A DNA stretch of 64,000 bases from positions 8,126-72,125 of the forward strand of contig NZ_JAGGQW010000028.1 in NCBI RefSeq assembly GCF_018613065.1. Reading direction: 5' to 3'. Numbering within the stretch: position 1 is the first letter of the stretch; every line of letters starts with the position of its first letter. The position numbers and the translations under genes were made by a program. Positions 21,256-29,899 of the stretch are shown piece by piece. This stretch comes from Bacillus sp. ISL-7. Lineage in GTDB: Bacteria > Bacillota > Bacilli > Bacillales_B > DSM-18226. The notes below the pieces were generated by a model. The model did not search any database. It had not been told where the DNA came from and saw nothing but the letters and a program-made list of their open reading frames with translations.

Positions 21256-21501
21256 ACCTCTCCTAAATTAAAAAACTCCTATTACACTCGATTAGGAATT
21301 TTCAACGAACTCCTTCACAGAAAAAATTCCCAATGAATGAAAATAGAAAATTTAGTTGATTAATTTTTTGCATAGAGGGTAAAATAGTAATTGTTTTTAT
21401 TCATTTTTCTGCAATTCTATTCATTTCTTACTACTTCTATTTCAATTCCTCAACTCTCTTAATTATTATCTGATTGAAAAAAATAAAAGTGTGGTGCACA
21501 A

Positions 21502-22767
21502 ATGGACTTAACAATTTCAAGTTTAGAAAATATGAAGCTGAAGGAGCTTTATGAGCTTGCTCGCGAATATAAAGTGACCTATTACAGCAAATTAACAAAA
21601 AAAGAATTAATTTTTGCCATCCTGAAATCTCGTGCGGAACAGCAGGGGTATTTCTTTATGGAAGGCGTCTTGGAAATCATCCAATCAGAAGGATTTGGAT
21701 TCTTACGACCAATTAACTACTCGCCAAGCTCAGAGGATATCTATATTTCTGCTTCGCAAATCCGCCGCTTCGACCTTCGTAATGGGGATAAAGTTTCCGG
21801 TAAAGTACGACCTCCAAAGGAAAACGAGCGTTATTATGGACTATTGCACGTAGAGGCTGTTAACGGGGAAGATCCGGAATCAGCGAAAGAACGGGTGTAC
21901 TTCCCGGGCCTCACACCATTATATCCAAACAGACAGATGAAATTAGAAACGACACAAAAACATCTATCGACAAGGATTATGGATGTTGTGGCACCGGTTG
22001 GTTTTGGGCAGCGTGGCTTAATCGTCGCTCCGCCAAAGGCTGGTAAAACAATGCTGTTAAAAGAAATTGCGAACAGCATTACAACGAACCACCCTGAAGT
22101 GGAATTAATCATGCTGTTAATCGATGAACGCCCGGAAGAAGTGACCGACATCGAGCGTTCGGTTGCCGGTGACGTCGTCAGTTCGACGTTTGACGAAGTA
22201 CCTGAAAATCATATTAAAGTAGCGGAGTTGGTGCTTGACCGCGCGATGCGTTTAGTCGAGCACAAACGCGATGTCGTGATTCTGATGGATAGTATTACGC
22301 GTCTGGCTCGTGCATACAATCTTGTAATTCCGCCAAGCGGAAGAACGCTTTCTGGTGGTATTGACCCAGCAGCCTTCCACCGTCCAAAGCGTTTCTTCGG
22401 GGCAGCCCGTAATATCGAAGAGGGCGGCAGTTTGACGATTCTTGCGACGGCTTTAGTCGATACAGGCTCACGGATGGATGACGTGATTTATGAGGAATTT
22501 AAAGGGACAGGTAATATGGAACTGCACCTTGACCGTCAGCTGGCTGAACGCCGTATTTTCCCTGCGCTTGATATCCGTCGTTCGGGAACGCGTAAGGAAG
22601 AGCTGTTGATTCCGAAGGATCATTTGGATAAATTATGGGCGATCAGAAAATCGATGTCAGATTCACCAGATTTTGCGGAACGCTTCTTGAAAAAATTAAG
22701 ACAAACTAAATCGAATGAGGAATTCTTCGCGCAACTAGGGGAAGAGCTGAAATCTAGACGTTCGTAG
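21502..22767 (+). CDS. rho: Transcription termination factor Rho
   Basis: A 421-residue hexameric RNA helicase that ends transcription. The N-terminal SAP-like domain (about 5-45) and cold-shock-type RNA-binding domain (about 52-125, EGFGFLRP) are followed by the ATPase core with Walker A APPKAGKT (176-183), Walker B VVILMDS and the Q/R-loop region. The length matches B. subtilis Rho (about 427), with no large insertion. The ribosome site is weak (GTGTGGTG). The rho-rpmE-tdk order is conserved in Bacillus. Confidence 0.96.
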   Translation: MDLTISSLENMKLKELYELAREYKVTYYSKLTKKELIFAILKSRAEQQGYFFMEGVLEIIQSEGFGFLRPINYSPSSEDIYISASQIRRFDLRNGDKVSGKVRPPKENERYYGLLHVEAVNGEDPESAKERVYFPGLTPLYPNRQMKLETTQKHLSTRIMDVVAPVGFGQRGLIVAPPKAGKTMLLKEIANSITTNHPEVELIMLLIDERPEEVTDIERSVAGDVVSSTFDEVPENHIKVAELVLDRAMRLVEHKRDVVILMDSITRLARAYNLVIPPSGRTLSGGIDPAAFHRPKRFFGAARNIEEGGSLTILATALVDTGSRMDDVIYEEFKGTGNMELHLDRQLAERRIFPALDIRRSGTRKEELLIPKDHLDKLWAIRKSMSDSPDFAERFLKKLRQTKSNEEFFAQLGEELKSRRS

Positions 22768-22882
22768 TCGATGCGGTGAAGCGGTCAAATTAAGCCGGTC
22801 CTAGTCAATTAGGTATCGGACAACCCTGGTAAAGGGGGGCATGATGGGTTCCTTTTTAAAAAAGAAACCAATAAATCCCAAC

Positions 22883-22911
22883 TTGCCAAATTTGGTTTGC
22901 CTTGTTATAAT
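22883..22911 (+). promoter_or_regulatory. rpmE promoter
   Basis: TTGCCA (22883-22888) and TATAAT (22906-22911) are separated by 17 nt and lie about 98 nt before the rpmE ATG. Confidence 0.65.
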
Positions 22912-23008
22912 GGGTGCAGTGTGTGTTAAGTAAATTGGTGCTTGGTGTTAGACAAGCACATTATATAACTCTGTTTCGAATGATTCAGGGCGGAAGGAGA
23001 TGAAAAGA

Positions 23009-23224
23009 ATGAAAGCAGGAATTCATCCAAATTATAAAATGGTACAGGTGACTTGTGCATGCGGAAACACTTTTGAAACTGGTTCAGTGAAGAAAGAAAT
23101 TCGCGTTGAAACTTGTTCAGAATGTCATCCATTCTATACTGGTCGTCAAAAATTCGCTGAAGCTGGCGGACGTGTTGACCGTTTCAACAAGAAATACGGC
23201 ATCAAGAGCCAACAGCAACAATAA
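23009..23224 (+). CDS. rpmE: 50S ribosomal protein L31 (zinc-binding form)
   Basis: A 71-residue L31. Zinc ligands are visible as C-A-C near residue 15 and C-S-E-C-H near 35, so this is the zinc-containing form expressed in zinc-replete cells. An in-frame ATG at 23000 is immediately behind AAGGAG and too close to use; the ATG at 23009 gives the family N-terminus [10 protein letters not shown] Gln-rich tail (SQQQQ) extends past the usual YGIK end. Confidence 0.95.
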   Translation: MKAGIHPNYKMVQVTCACGNTFETGSVKKEIRVETCSECHPFYTGRQKFAEAGGRVDRFNKKYGIKSQQQQ

Positions 23225-23235
23225 TTGTAAAAAGT

Positions 23236-23273
23236 ACAGGCAAGCAGCAATTTACTTGCCTGTTTTTTATTTT
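23236..23273 (+). terminator. rpmE terminator
   Basis: ACAGGCAAG pairs with CTTGCCTGT around a 10-nt loop, followed by a run of six T. Confidence 0.85.
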
Positions 23274-23332
23274 AATAAAATTCAAATAATTGATAGATAT
23301 TTAAGGATTTGCTTGGAAGGAGACGCCGTTTT

Positions 23333-23932
23333 ATGTATTTAATGAAGCAAAGCGGATGGGTTGAGGTTATCTGTGGCAGTATGTTTTCTGGGAAATCGGA
23401 GGAATTGATTCGCCGCGTTAGACGTGCTCAGTTCGCCAAACAAAAGATAGCTGTTTTTAAGCCGAAAATTGATAATCGCTATCACGATCAATCTGTCGTT
23501 TCTCATAATGGATCTTCTTTTGATGCGAAGCCAATTACTCATTCGATTGAGATTCTTCACCATGTGGAAGCGGATATGGATATTATTGCCATTGATGAGG
23601 TTCAGTTTTTTGATGAGGGGATTCTCAGGGTTGTTCAGCAGCTGGCTGACAGAGGCCATCGGGTGGTTTGTGCGGGTCTTGATATGGATTTCCGCGGTGA
23701 GCCGTTCGGGCAGATGCCTGCGTTGATGGCGATTGCTGAATCGGTGACGAAGCTGCAGGCGGTCTGTTCTGTTTGTGGTTCGCCTTCAAGTCGGACGCAG
23801 CGTCTGATTGATGGACGTCCAGCCTCTTACCATGACCCAGTGATTTTAGTGGGTGCCTCCGAAGCGTACGAGCCCCGCTGCCGTCATCATCACGAAGTCC
23901 CAAAAACGGCGTCCTATACCGTTCATGCATAG
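23333..23932 (+). CDS. tdk: Thymidine kinase (type II)
   Basis: A 199-residue ATP-dependent thymidine kinase of the salvage pathway. P-loop GSMFSGKS is at 15-22, the catalytic Glu is in [11 protein letters not shown] near 90, and a zinc lasso has C-S-V-C near 147 and a later CRHHHEVP. The frame opens at 23309 as well, but GAAGGAGACG is 9-10 nt before the ATG at 23333, giving [12 protein letters not shown]. It is followed by a degenerate repeat and a terminator. Confidence 0.94.
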   Translation: MYLMKQSGWVEVICGSMFSGKSEELIRRVRRAQFAKQKIAVFKPKIDNRYHDQSVVSHNGSSFDAKPITHSIEILHHVEADMDIIAIDEVQFFDEGILRVVQQLADRGHRVVCAGLDMDFRGEPFGQMPALMAIAESVTKLQAVCSVCGSPSSRTQRLIDGRPASYHDPVILVGASEAYEPRCRHHHEVPKTASYTVHA

Positions 23933-23952
23933 AGCAAGAAGGTACAAATGAA

Positions 23953-23993
23953 TGTCAGGCTTGGTTGAGTTTACATAATTAGTGCCTGACACC
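23953..23993. repeat. Degenerate inverted pair of the GGTGTCAGGCACC unit after tdk
   Basis: ATGTCAGGC at 23952-23960 and the reverse unit GTGCCTGACACC at 23982-23993 face each other like the intact pairs after icmF and glpX, but the left copy is eroded. Confidence 0.55.
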
Positions 23994-24000
23994 ATTGGAA

Positions 24001-24037
24001 AAACTGTCTGAGAAGGGATTCTCAGGCAGTTTTTTTG
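24001..24037 (+). terminator. tdk terminator
   Basis: AAACTGTCTGAGAA pairs with TTCTCAGGCAGTTT (one G-T pair) around GGGA and ends in seven T. Confidence 0.85.
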
Positions 24038-24045
24038 TTTGATTA

Positions 24046-24180
24046 GGGGGAAATTTGCGGTTTGGCGGAATGTTTGGTAGTTCGGCGGAATAAACTTTGA
24101 GTTCGGCGGAATTCCGGGGAGTCTGGCGGAATCACTTTGGAAGTTGGCGGAATCCGACCCAGTTTTAGCGGAATCACTTG
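24046..24180. repeat. 20-21-nt-period array with GGCGGAAT core
   Basis: The core GGCGGAAT (AGCGGAAT in the last unit) starts at 24064, 24084, 24105, 24125, 24146 and 24167: steps 20, 21, 20, 21, 21. The cores are preceded by TTC or TTT and separated by about 10 variable nt. It fills the gap between tdk and the lipoprotein gene. The core differs from the CACAAAAC arrays but the spacing is the same. Confidence 0.85.
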
Positions 24181-24270
24181 TGGGACCGCAAAATCCGCCC
24201 CCGGACTTGGAAAGAATTCACTCGACCTATTGCTGCCGTGACCGGGCATGATAGTAATGGGGGGTGTAAG

Positions 24271-24783
24271 ATGCAAAAATTTATGTTGTTTCTCTCATTA
24301 AGTATGTTGTTTTTAGTAAGCGGCTGTGACGGAAATCGGGGTGGGAATCATGGGAATGAAGAGGCGTATGACCTACGGAGTGACCAATCCAAACCTAATT
24401 ATATATCCAATCGGGGCAATGACCGCAACACGCCGACAAATATATCGGATCGGGGCAAGAATAAGCAGCATATGGTCGAAGATGATATCACCAATCAAAA
24501 TCCGAACTTCCTTGACCTGAAGGGGACAGGAAGCGGCAGCGAAGCTGGTGCGAATAATCAAGGCAACGATATCCAAAAAGCTAAGCAGGTTATCGCGGAT
24601 TCCGATGAGTTTACGGCCGATTCCATCTGGATCAACGGCGACCGGATGTGGGTATCTGTTTATAAAAAAGGAATGCAGTCTGAGCGGGGAAAAATTAATG
24701 CCGAAGCACGACTCCATAAGAAACTAATCCAGGCCTTGCCGCGTTATAAAATGGAAGTACGTGTCAAAGAAGATCGAAGGTAG
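24271..24783 (+). CDS. Putative lipoprotein, YhcN/YlaJ-like
   Basis: A 170-residue predicted lipoprotein. A hydrophobic signal, MQKFMLFLSLSMLFLVSGC, ends in the lipobox LVSGC (Cys 19), then a long Asn/Gly/Asp-rich linker with repeated N-R-G and D-R-G. The C-terminal region (about 105-170) has the beta-alpha pattern of sporulation lipoproteins of the YhcN/YlaJ type (IADSDEFTADSIWINGDRMW, then RLHKKLIQALP). The family call is tentative. GGGGGTG precedes the ATG at 24271; a longer frame starts at 24178 but runs back into the repeat array. Confidence 0.65.
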   Translation: MQKFMLFLSLSMLFLVSGCDGNRGGNHGNEEAYDLRSDQSKPNYISNRGNDRNTPTNISDRGKNKQHMVEDDITNQNPNFLDLKGTGSGSEAGANNQGNDIQKAKQVIADSDEFTADSIWINGDRMWVSVYKKGMQSERGKINAEARLHKKLIQALPRYKMEVRVKEDRR

Positions 24784-24813
24784 CATGCTCTGATTATCAG
24801 GGCATGTTTTTTC
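24784..24813 (+). terminator. Terminator after the lipoprotein gene
   Basis: CATGCTCTGAT pairs with ATCAGGGCATG (one G-T pair) and is followed by six T. Confidence 0.8.
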
Positions 24814-24898
24814 TACGGCTGTAGCTTGAGTTCCTTTTTAAAAAAAGGATTTTGACCTGAAAAATCACCCCGTGAAAAAATTTCCCCTTAATTTGGTT

Positions 24899-24927
24899 TT
24901 GACGGTTGTTTTCACCTATACTATAAT
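24899..24927 (+). promoter_or_regulatory. prfA-prmC promoter
   Basis: TTGACG (24899-24904) and TATAAT (24922-24927) are separated by 17 nt, 38 nt before the prfA GTG. Confidence 0.75.
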
Positions 24928-24964
24928 TAGAATGTTATGGACAAAAAATTGAGGTGAATAGACC

Positions 24965-26038
24965 GTGTTTGATCGTCTTCAATCGGTGGAAGATCGTTAT
25001 GATAAGTTGAATGAACTTTTGAGCGACCCACAAATTATTAATGATTCAAAGAAACTTCGTGAATATTCAAAAGAACAATCTGATATACAAGAAACTGTAC
25101 TAACGTATCGTGAATATAAAGAGGCACGCGAACAGCTTCAGGATGCCAAGGCGATGCTTGATGAGAAGCTGGATGCGGATATGCGCGAAATGGTGAAGGA
25201 AGAAGTTAATGAGCTGGAAGCGCAAATCGTTGAGTTAGAAGCTAAGATGAAACTATTGTTGATTCCAAAGGATCCGAATGATGACAAGAATGTTATCTTT
25301 GAAATCCGGGGGGCAGCGGGCGGAGACGAAGCGGCCTTGTTTGCTGGGAATTTATATCGCATGTACAGCCGTTATGCGGAAGCGCAGGGCTGGAAGACGG
25401 AAATGATTGATGCGAACCCGACTGGTCTTGGTGGTTATAAGGAAATTAGTTTTATGATTAACGGCCAGGGTGCTTATTCGAAGTTGAAGTATGAGAACGG
25501 CGCACACCGTGTGCAGCGTGTTCCGGAGACGGAGTCAAGCGGCCGGATTCATACGTCGACGGCGACGGTTGTCTGTTTGCCGGAAGCGGAAGAATTAGAA
25601 GTGGAAATTAACGATAAAGATATCCGTTTTGATGCGTTTGCGTCAAGTGGCGCCGGCGGACAGTCCGTTAACACGACGATGTCAGCGGTTCGGTTAACGC
25701 ATATTCCAACTGGGATCGTGGTTTCGATTCAGGATGAGAAATCGCAGCACAAGAATAAAGATAAAGCGATGAAGGTTTTACGGGCACGAATTTATGATAA
25801 GTATCAACAGGAAGCGCAGGCGGAGTATGATTCTGTCCGTAAATCTGCGGTTGGTACGGGGGACCGTTCGGAGCGGATTCGTACGTATAACTTCCCGCAA
25901 AACCGGGTGACGGACCACCGCATCGGCTTGACGATTCAAAAGCTCGATCAAATTTTAGAAGGCAAGCTCGATGATGTCATCGATGCGTTGATTATGGATG
26001 ATCAAGCGCGCAGGCTGGAAAGTGCCTCTAATGAGTAA
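24965..26038 (+). CDS. prfA: Peptide chain release factor 1
   Basis: A 357-residue RF1 that recognises UAA/UAG and releases the finished peptide. The GGQ motif is at 231-233 in GAGGQSVN, and [17 protein letters not shown] precedes it as in all RF1/RF2. GTG start 9 nt after GAGGTGAA. Its stop overlaps the prmC start (ATGAGTAA), so the release factor and the enzyme that methylates its GGQ glutamine are translationally coupled. Confidence 0.96.
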   Translation: MFDRLQSVEDRYDKLNELLSDPQIINDSKKLREYSKEQSDIQETVLTYREYKEAREQLQDAKAMLDEKLDADMREMVKEEVNELEAQIVELEAKMKLLLIPKDPNDDKNVIFEIRGAAGGDEAALFAGNLYRMYSRYAEAQGWKTEMIDANPTGLGGYKEISFMINGQGAYSKLKYENGAHRVQRVPETESSGRIHTSTATVVCLPEAEELEVEINDKDIRFDAFASSGAGGQSVNTTMSAVRLTHIPTGIVVSIQDEKSQHKNKDKAMKVLRARIYDKYQQEAQAEYDSVRKSAVGTGDRSERIRTYNFPQNRVTDHRIGLTIQKLDQILEGKLDDVIDALIMDDQARRLESASNE

Positions 26039-27017
26039 AAAAGTCTATGAAGCTCTCCAATGGGCTTCTTCTTTTTTAGTTTCAGCGCGTCGTGATGAGA
26101 ATGCCGGGGAGCTTTTACTTCGCCATTTCACCGGAATGTCGCGGGCGCAGTTGTTTGCGAATATGCGTGATGAGTTAGCGCCGGGCGTGTGGGAAATCTT
26201 TGAAAAAGCGGTTGGTGAACACGTGAAGGGTGTGCCGGTCCAATATATCATCGGCACGGAGGAGTTTTACGGGCGGCCGTTTATCGTCAATGAAGAGGTT
26301 CTGATCCCGAGGCCGGAAACGGAAGAACTTGTCTATGGTGCACTTCAACGGATCAAGCGGCTGTTCAGTGGAGAGCAGGTTATCAGGTTAGCGGATATCG
26401 GGACCGGGAGCGGCGCCATCGCGATTACCATGAAGCTGGAAGAAGCGGAACTTAGGGTGTCAGGCACCAATAGTACCATCAAGCTAGGGGAAATGGTGTC
26501 AGGCACCAATAGTCCTATCAAGCCGTTGGAAATGGTGTCAGGTACCAATTCTCCTATCGAGCCAGTGTTATTGGTGTCAGGCACTGATATTGCGGAGGTG
26601 TCGCTGGCTGTGGCGCGGGAGAATGCGGCCCGGCTTGGGGCTGAGGTGGAGTTTGTTCAGGGGGATTTGCTTGGCCCGTTTATCGAGAGCGGGGCTCGGT
26701 TTGATGTGATCCTCTCGAATCCACCGTATATTCCGGTCGGTGATATGACGGCGATGTCGGAGGTTGTGACGGAGCATGAGCCGCACCGGGCCTTGTTTGC
26801 GGGGGCGGATGGCTTGGATTTTTACCGCCGCTTTATGGTCGAGCTGCCGCAAGTACTGGAGAAGCGTGCACTGGTTGGGTTTGAAATTGGGGCCGGTCAG
26901 GGCGAAGCGGTAGCGGAGCTTTTTCAAAAAGCGTTTGCCAATGCGAAGGTAGAGATTGTGAATGATTTGAATGGCAAGGACCGGATGGTGTTTGCGGAGA
27001 TCGGCTTCGGGGCTTAG
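26031..27017 (+). CDS. prmC: Release factor glutamine methyltransferase PrmC with a 39-residue repeat insertion
   Basis: A 328-residue SAM-dependent enzyme methylating the Gln of GGQ in release factors. It has an N-terminal helical domain (1-90), SAM motif [11 protein letters not shown] near 122-132 and catalytic NPPY at 230-233. B. subtilis PrmC is about 288 residues; the extra 39 (143-181) are three 13-residue units, each starting V-S-G-T-N-S, encoded by 39-nt repeats that begin with GGTGTCAGG[CT]ACC. The native sequence resumes at VSGTDIA (182), where relatives have VSAVDIS. The reading frame is intact, so the protein may still work with an enlarged loop after motif I. The start at 26031 overlaps the prfA stop. 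Confidence 0.93.
   Translation: MSKKVYEALQWASSFLVSARRDENAGELLLRHFTGMSRAQLFANMRDELAPGVWEIFEKAVGEHVKGVPVQYIIGTEEFYGRPFIVNEEVLIPRPETEELVYGALQRIKRLFSGEQVIRLADIGTGSGAIAITMKLEEAELRVSGTNSTIKLGEMVSGTNSPIKPLEMVSGTNSPIEPVLLVSGTDIAEVSLAVARENAARLGAEVEFVQGDLLGPFIESGARFDVILSNPPYIPVGDMTAMSEVVTEHEPHRALFAGADGLDFYRRFMVELPQVLEKRALVGFEIGAGQGEAVAELFQKAFANAKVEIVNDLNGKDRMVFAEIGFGA
26456..26585 (+). repeat. Three and a third 39-nt tandem units inside prmC
   Basis: GGTGTCAGG[CT]AC[CT] occurs at 26456, 26495, 26534 and 26573, exactly 39 nt apart. Between them lie AATAGT/AATTCT, CATCAAG/TATCAAG and similar, clearly copied and then diverged. The last copy coincides with the native VSGTD codons. Confidence 0.95.
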
Positions 27018-27053
27018 GTTCCATTGATGTGGCGAAAACTATAATGAAAACTA

Positions 27054-27095
27054 TAAAAAAGCTCAGAGTATGTTGGCTCTGAGCTTTTTTATAGT
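27054..27095. terminator. Bidirectional terminator between prmC and the NTF2-like gene
   Basis: AAAAAAGCTCAGAG and CTCTGAGCTTTTTT form a 14-bp stem with an 8-nt loop, with A and T runs on both sides. It can stop prmC transcripts and those of the minus-strand gene, whose stop codon lies inside it. Confidence 0.9.
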
Positions 27096-27495
27096 TCCGT
27101 TAGATAGGATGTCATTTCTTTTATTTTGGAGTTATTACGGGAACTGGAAAATTGGAATACGTTACAAAATGCATATTTCTTTTTGTTTTCTACGATTTGG
27201 GTACCGTTAACTGAGCCGTGATAGCCGTGGGTGATAATAGTGTTAAGCTGCAGTTCGGTTACTTTATTATTTTGGTTTTGTTTGAGGATTTCGATCACTT
27301 TTTCTTTTCCTTGGATCTGATGTTGACCGATGATATTCCAGTGAAAATCGTCGGTGATATTCTCTGATAGAAAGCGAGGTCATTCTGTGCAAAGGATATG
27401 TTGAATTTTTTAAGAAATGCTTTTTTGGGTGCGTTGCCGCAATCGTCGGGGCAAATTACTTTTAGGTCCACGTATTCAGATTTTGAATGATCCAT
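27089..27495 (-). pseudogene. NTF2-like (SnoaL-type) small protein gene broken by a frameshift
   Basis: A minus-strand gene with GGAGTG before an ATG at 27495. Frame one reads MDHSKSEYVDLKVICPDDCG, then FLKKFNISFAQNDLAF, and then loses sense. The adjacent frame continues LSENITDDFHWNIIGQHQIQ, then KVIEILKQ and so on to a stop at 27089. Joined, they give about 135 residues with the cone-shaped NTF2-like pattern (D-D-F-H-W-N-I-I-G, then I-x-G-K-E-K). One missing base near 27368-27374 explains the break. It may be a real loss or a sequencing error. Function is unknown. Confidence 0.7.
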
Positions 27496-27527
27496 TTTTT
27501 ACACTCCATTTTCAGTAGATTAATTTT

Positions 27528-27800
27528 TAATTCGATAATGACGCCAATAGGGGCGATTGGATGCAATTTATAGATTTTTATCGAAAAAGTGATGCCAATA
27601 AGCCTGATTGGATGCAATTTATAGATTTTTATCGAAAAAGTGATGCCAATAAGCCTGATTGGATGTAATTTATAGAGTTTTTACCGAAAAAATGATGCCA
27701 ATAAGCCTGATTGGATGCAATTTATAGAGTTTTTATCGAAAAAATGATGCCAATAATCCTGATTGGATGCAATTTCAGCACCTTTTATCTGAAAATAGTG
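27528..27800. repeat. 51-52-nt tandem array of CCAAT-N7-ATTGG palindromes
   Basis: Five units, anchored on ATGCAATTT (ATGTAATTT in one), begin at 27561, 27612, 27663, 27715 and 27767. Each has the inverted repeat CCAAT-N7-ATTGG, then an AT-rich part ending TATCGAAAAA. A decayed sixth follows with CCAATGAGC. The array fills the space before spoIIR. No gene is seen in 27496-27978. Confidence 0.9.
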
Positions 27801-27978
27801 TCCAATGAGCAAATAACCATTCGCAGGACAGACCATCCTCTTATTTAAACATTCATTTAGATTTTACCCTCTTGAGTGGAGGCACATGCAATCGTTTCTT
27901 TGAAAAATATCAAAATTTAATAGTTTAAGATTCTGGCATTTTGTCCAAAATGAAGGTATCGAAGGGACGGTGCTAGAA

Positions 27979-28890
27979 TTGAAAAGTAAAGTGATTGTTT
28001 GGGGATATCTAATCGTTTTGTCTTTAGGGACGATGTTGAGTTTATATATGCCGAAGACGGAAGCCGCGTCGAAAGAATCGATTGTGATTCCTGGTGAAGC
28101 GATTCGGCTTAGGATTCTTGCGAATAGTGATTTTGAAGAAGATCAGGCCATTAAACGGAAAGTGCGCGATGCGGTGAATGCGCAGATTACCCTGTGGGTT
28201 CAGGATTTAACGTCAATGGAAAAAGCAAGAACGGTCATCAAGTCGAAGCTTCCTGAGATTCAAGCGATTTCGGAACAAGTGGTCCGCGACCAAGGGTCTG
28301 ATCAATCGGTGAAGGTGGAGTTTGGCAAGGTTCAGTTTCCGACGAAATTATATGGTCAATTTTTATATCCTGCCGGAGAATATCAAGCGATTTTGATTAC
28401 GCTCGGGAGCGGGGAAGGCGCGAACTGGTGGTGTGTGCTTTACCCGCCATTATGCTTCCTTGATTTTTCAAATGGTGTAGCTGTCAGTGATGGCTTTGAA
28501 GGAGAGAAAAAGGCGAAAGCAAAAACAGTGGCACCTGCTAAATCGGAGGAAAAGGTTGAAAAGGCAAAAACGGTGGCAACGGTTGAAAGGGTAAAAGAAG
28601 AAGCAAGCTCAGTTGAGGATAAGAAAGAGGTTGCGGTTAAGGTAGAAAAAGAGGTTGAGGTAAAGAGTGAAAAAGAGGAAAAAGCCGCAACTGTGGACGA
28701 AGAAGAAATGAAGAAGCCGGAGAGGCTGATTGAAAAAGATGCACCGGTGTTCAATGAGATAATGGTTGAGGTTGATGATGAGCCAGTGAAGTTGGCTAAA
28801 AAGGATGCACCCGTGTACACTGCTGAAGATGAAAAGCCGGTGGAAGTGAAGTTTTTCGTCGTAGAGATGTGGGAGAAGATGTTTAATTAG
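27979..28890 (+). CDS. spoIIR: Stage II sporulation protein R
   Basis: About 303 residues. SpoIIR is the forespore-made signal secreted to the mother-cell side to trigger SpoIIGA and pro-sigma-E processing. An N-terminal hydrophobic segment (about 4-24) is followed by the conserved domain: IPGEAIRLRILANSDFEEDQ, FPTKLYG, PAGEYQAILITLG and NWWCVLYPPLCFLDFSNG. The C-terminal linker is a long Lys/Glu/Val-rich stretch before the terminal EVKFFVVEMWEK, making the protein some 80 residues longer than the roughly 224 of B. subtilis. The TTG at 27979 is preferred because a GTG at 27970 lies almost on top of the GAAGGGACGG ribosome site. Confidence 0.9.
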   Translation: MKSKVIVWGYLIVLSLGTMLSLYMPKTEAASKESIVIPGEAIRLRILANSDFEEDQAIKRKVRDAVNAQITLWVQDLTSMEKARTVIKSKLPEIQAISEQVVRDQGSDQSVKVEFGKVQFPTKLYGQFLYPAGEYQAILITLGSGEGANWWCVLYPPLCFLDFSNGVAVSDGFEGEKKAKAKTVAPAKSEEKVEKAKTVATVERVKEEASSVEDKKEVAVKVEKEVEVKSEKEEKAATVDEEEMKKPERLIEKDAPVFNEIMVEVDDEPVKLAKKDAPVYTAEDEKPVEVKFFVVEMWEKMFN

Positions 28891-28919
28891 ACCAGGTCCA
28901 GCAATGGGGCTGGTTTTTT
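28891..28919 (+). terminator. spoIIR terminator
   Basis: CCAGC and GCTGG around AATGGG, with outer ACCAG/CTGGT possible, followed by six T, directly after the stop. Confidence 0.65.
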
Positions 28920-29051
28920 GTGTGGAAAAATTCGGCGAGGCTGTGGTCGTTTCTTCAATAAAATTTTACTAGATTCCCAAATCTAGCGGTTCTATTTGTT
29001 CTAACTCATCCATATTCATAGAGTAGAATCTTAAAAAAAGAGGTGGAAGCG

Positions 29052-29498
29052 ATGCAGGCATTGATTCGCAGAGCAAATAAACAAGACTTGGGCAGTTTAC
29101 GAGCGTTTTTATCCAGAGCCAATCTGGGGACGGATGGACTAACAGATGAAACGATTGACTATTTTTTGCTGCTAGAGAATGAGGAGGGCACCTTAAAGGG
29201 TTCGCTTGGCATGGAGGCCTTCACGGAGTTCGGGCTCTTGCGCTCACTCGTTGTGACACCTGGACAAGCTGAAAAGGAAATCTTCGTTCTTTTTGATCAA
29301 ATGGTGCAATTAGCGAAAGAAAAAGGGATGAAAGGTTTGTTTTTGGCAACAAATAAGAGCGTGGCCTTACCGTTTTTCGAAATATTGGGCTTCCAGAGGA
29401 TTGATCGGGAGGATATACCCAGCGAATTTTATCAATCTGAACATATTCGACACGTTTTAAATGTGGATAACTCAATATTTTTAAAATTTTCACTATAA
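29052..29498 (+). CDS. GNAT N-acetyltransferase (YwlB position, ArsN2-like)
   Basis: A 148-residue acetyltransferase with the GNAT layout: AFLSRANLGTDGL, then FLLLENEEGTLKGSLGMEAF, GLLRSLVVTP leading into the acetyl-CoA site, and LPFFEILGF near the end. The text resembles the ArsN2-like group sometimes found with arsenic genes, but no arsenic genes are here; the substrate is unknown. The place before ywlC equals B. subtilis ywlB. AGAGGTGG precedes the ATG at 29052; the upstream GTG at 29043 is part of that ribosome site. The 3' end contains a perfect DnaA box. Confidence 0.8.
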   Translation: MQALIRRANKQDLGSLRAFLSRANLGTDGLTDETIDYFLLLENEEGTLKGSLGMEAFTEFGLLRSLVVTPGQAEKEIFVLFDQMVQLAKEKGMKGLFLATNKSVALPFFEILGFQRIDREDIPSEFYQSEHIRHVLNVDNSIFLKFSL

Positions 29499-29899
29499 TT
29501 GTGGATATATCCACAAAGTTATCCACTTTTTCAAGGAAGTTGTGCACAATTTGTGGATAACGCTTGTATTTATGCCCACCTTCTTTTATACTTTCAAACG
29601 TATTGAGCTAAAAATATGAGTCTAGGTGACTAAATTCGCCAAATTTCGCTAATAGACTCATTCGAGATAAAGGTGGATAACTATGAACACAAAGGTCTGG
29701 AAAGTGGATAAGTATGTGGATAATCTTGAAAATAATCCACAAGTTGTGGATGCAGCGAATTTTTTACGGGATAACGAAGTGGTTGCCCTGCCGACAGAGA
29801 CGGTTTATGGTCTTGGCGGGAACGCGGAAAGTGATCTGGCGGTTGGGAAGATTTTTGCAGCCAAAGGAAGGCCGAGTGATAATCCACTAATTATCCACA
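29462..29899. promoter_or_regulatory. DnaA-box cluster spanning the ywlB-ywlC junction
   Basis: Perfect boxes TTATCCACA/TGTGGATAA lie at 29462-29470, 29552-29560, 29715-29723 and 29891-29899. Single-mismatch boxes lie at about 29500, 29507, 29519, 29541, 29672, 29703 and 29733. From memory, ywlC in B. subtilis carries one of the few DnaA-box clusters outside oriC, thought to titrate DnaA and damp initiation. Finding the cluster at the same gene supports a conserved role. Confidence 0.8.
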
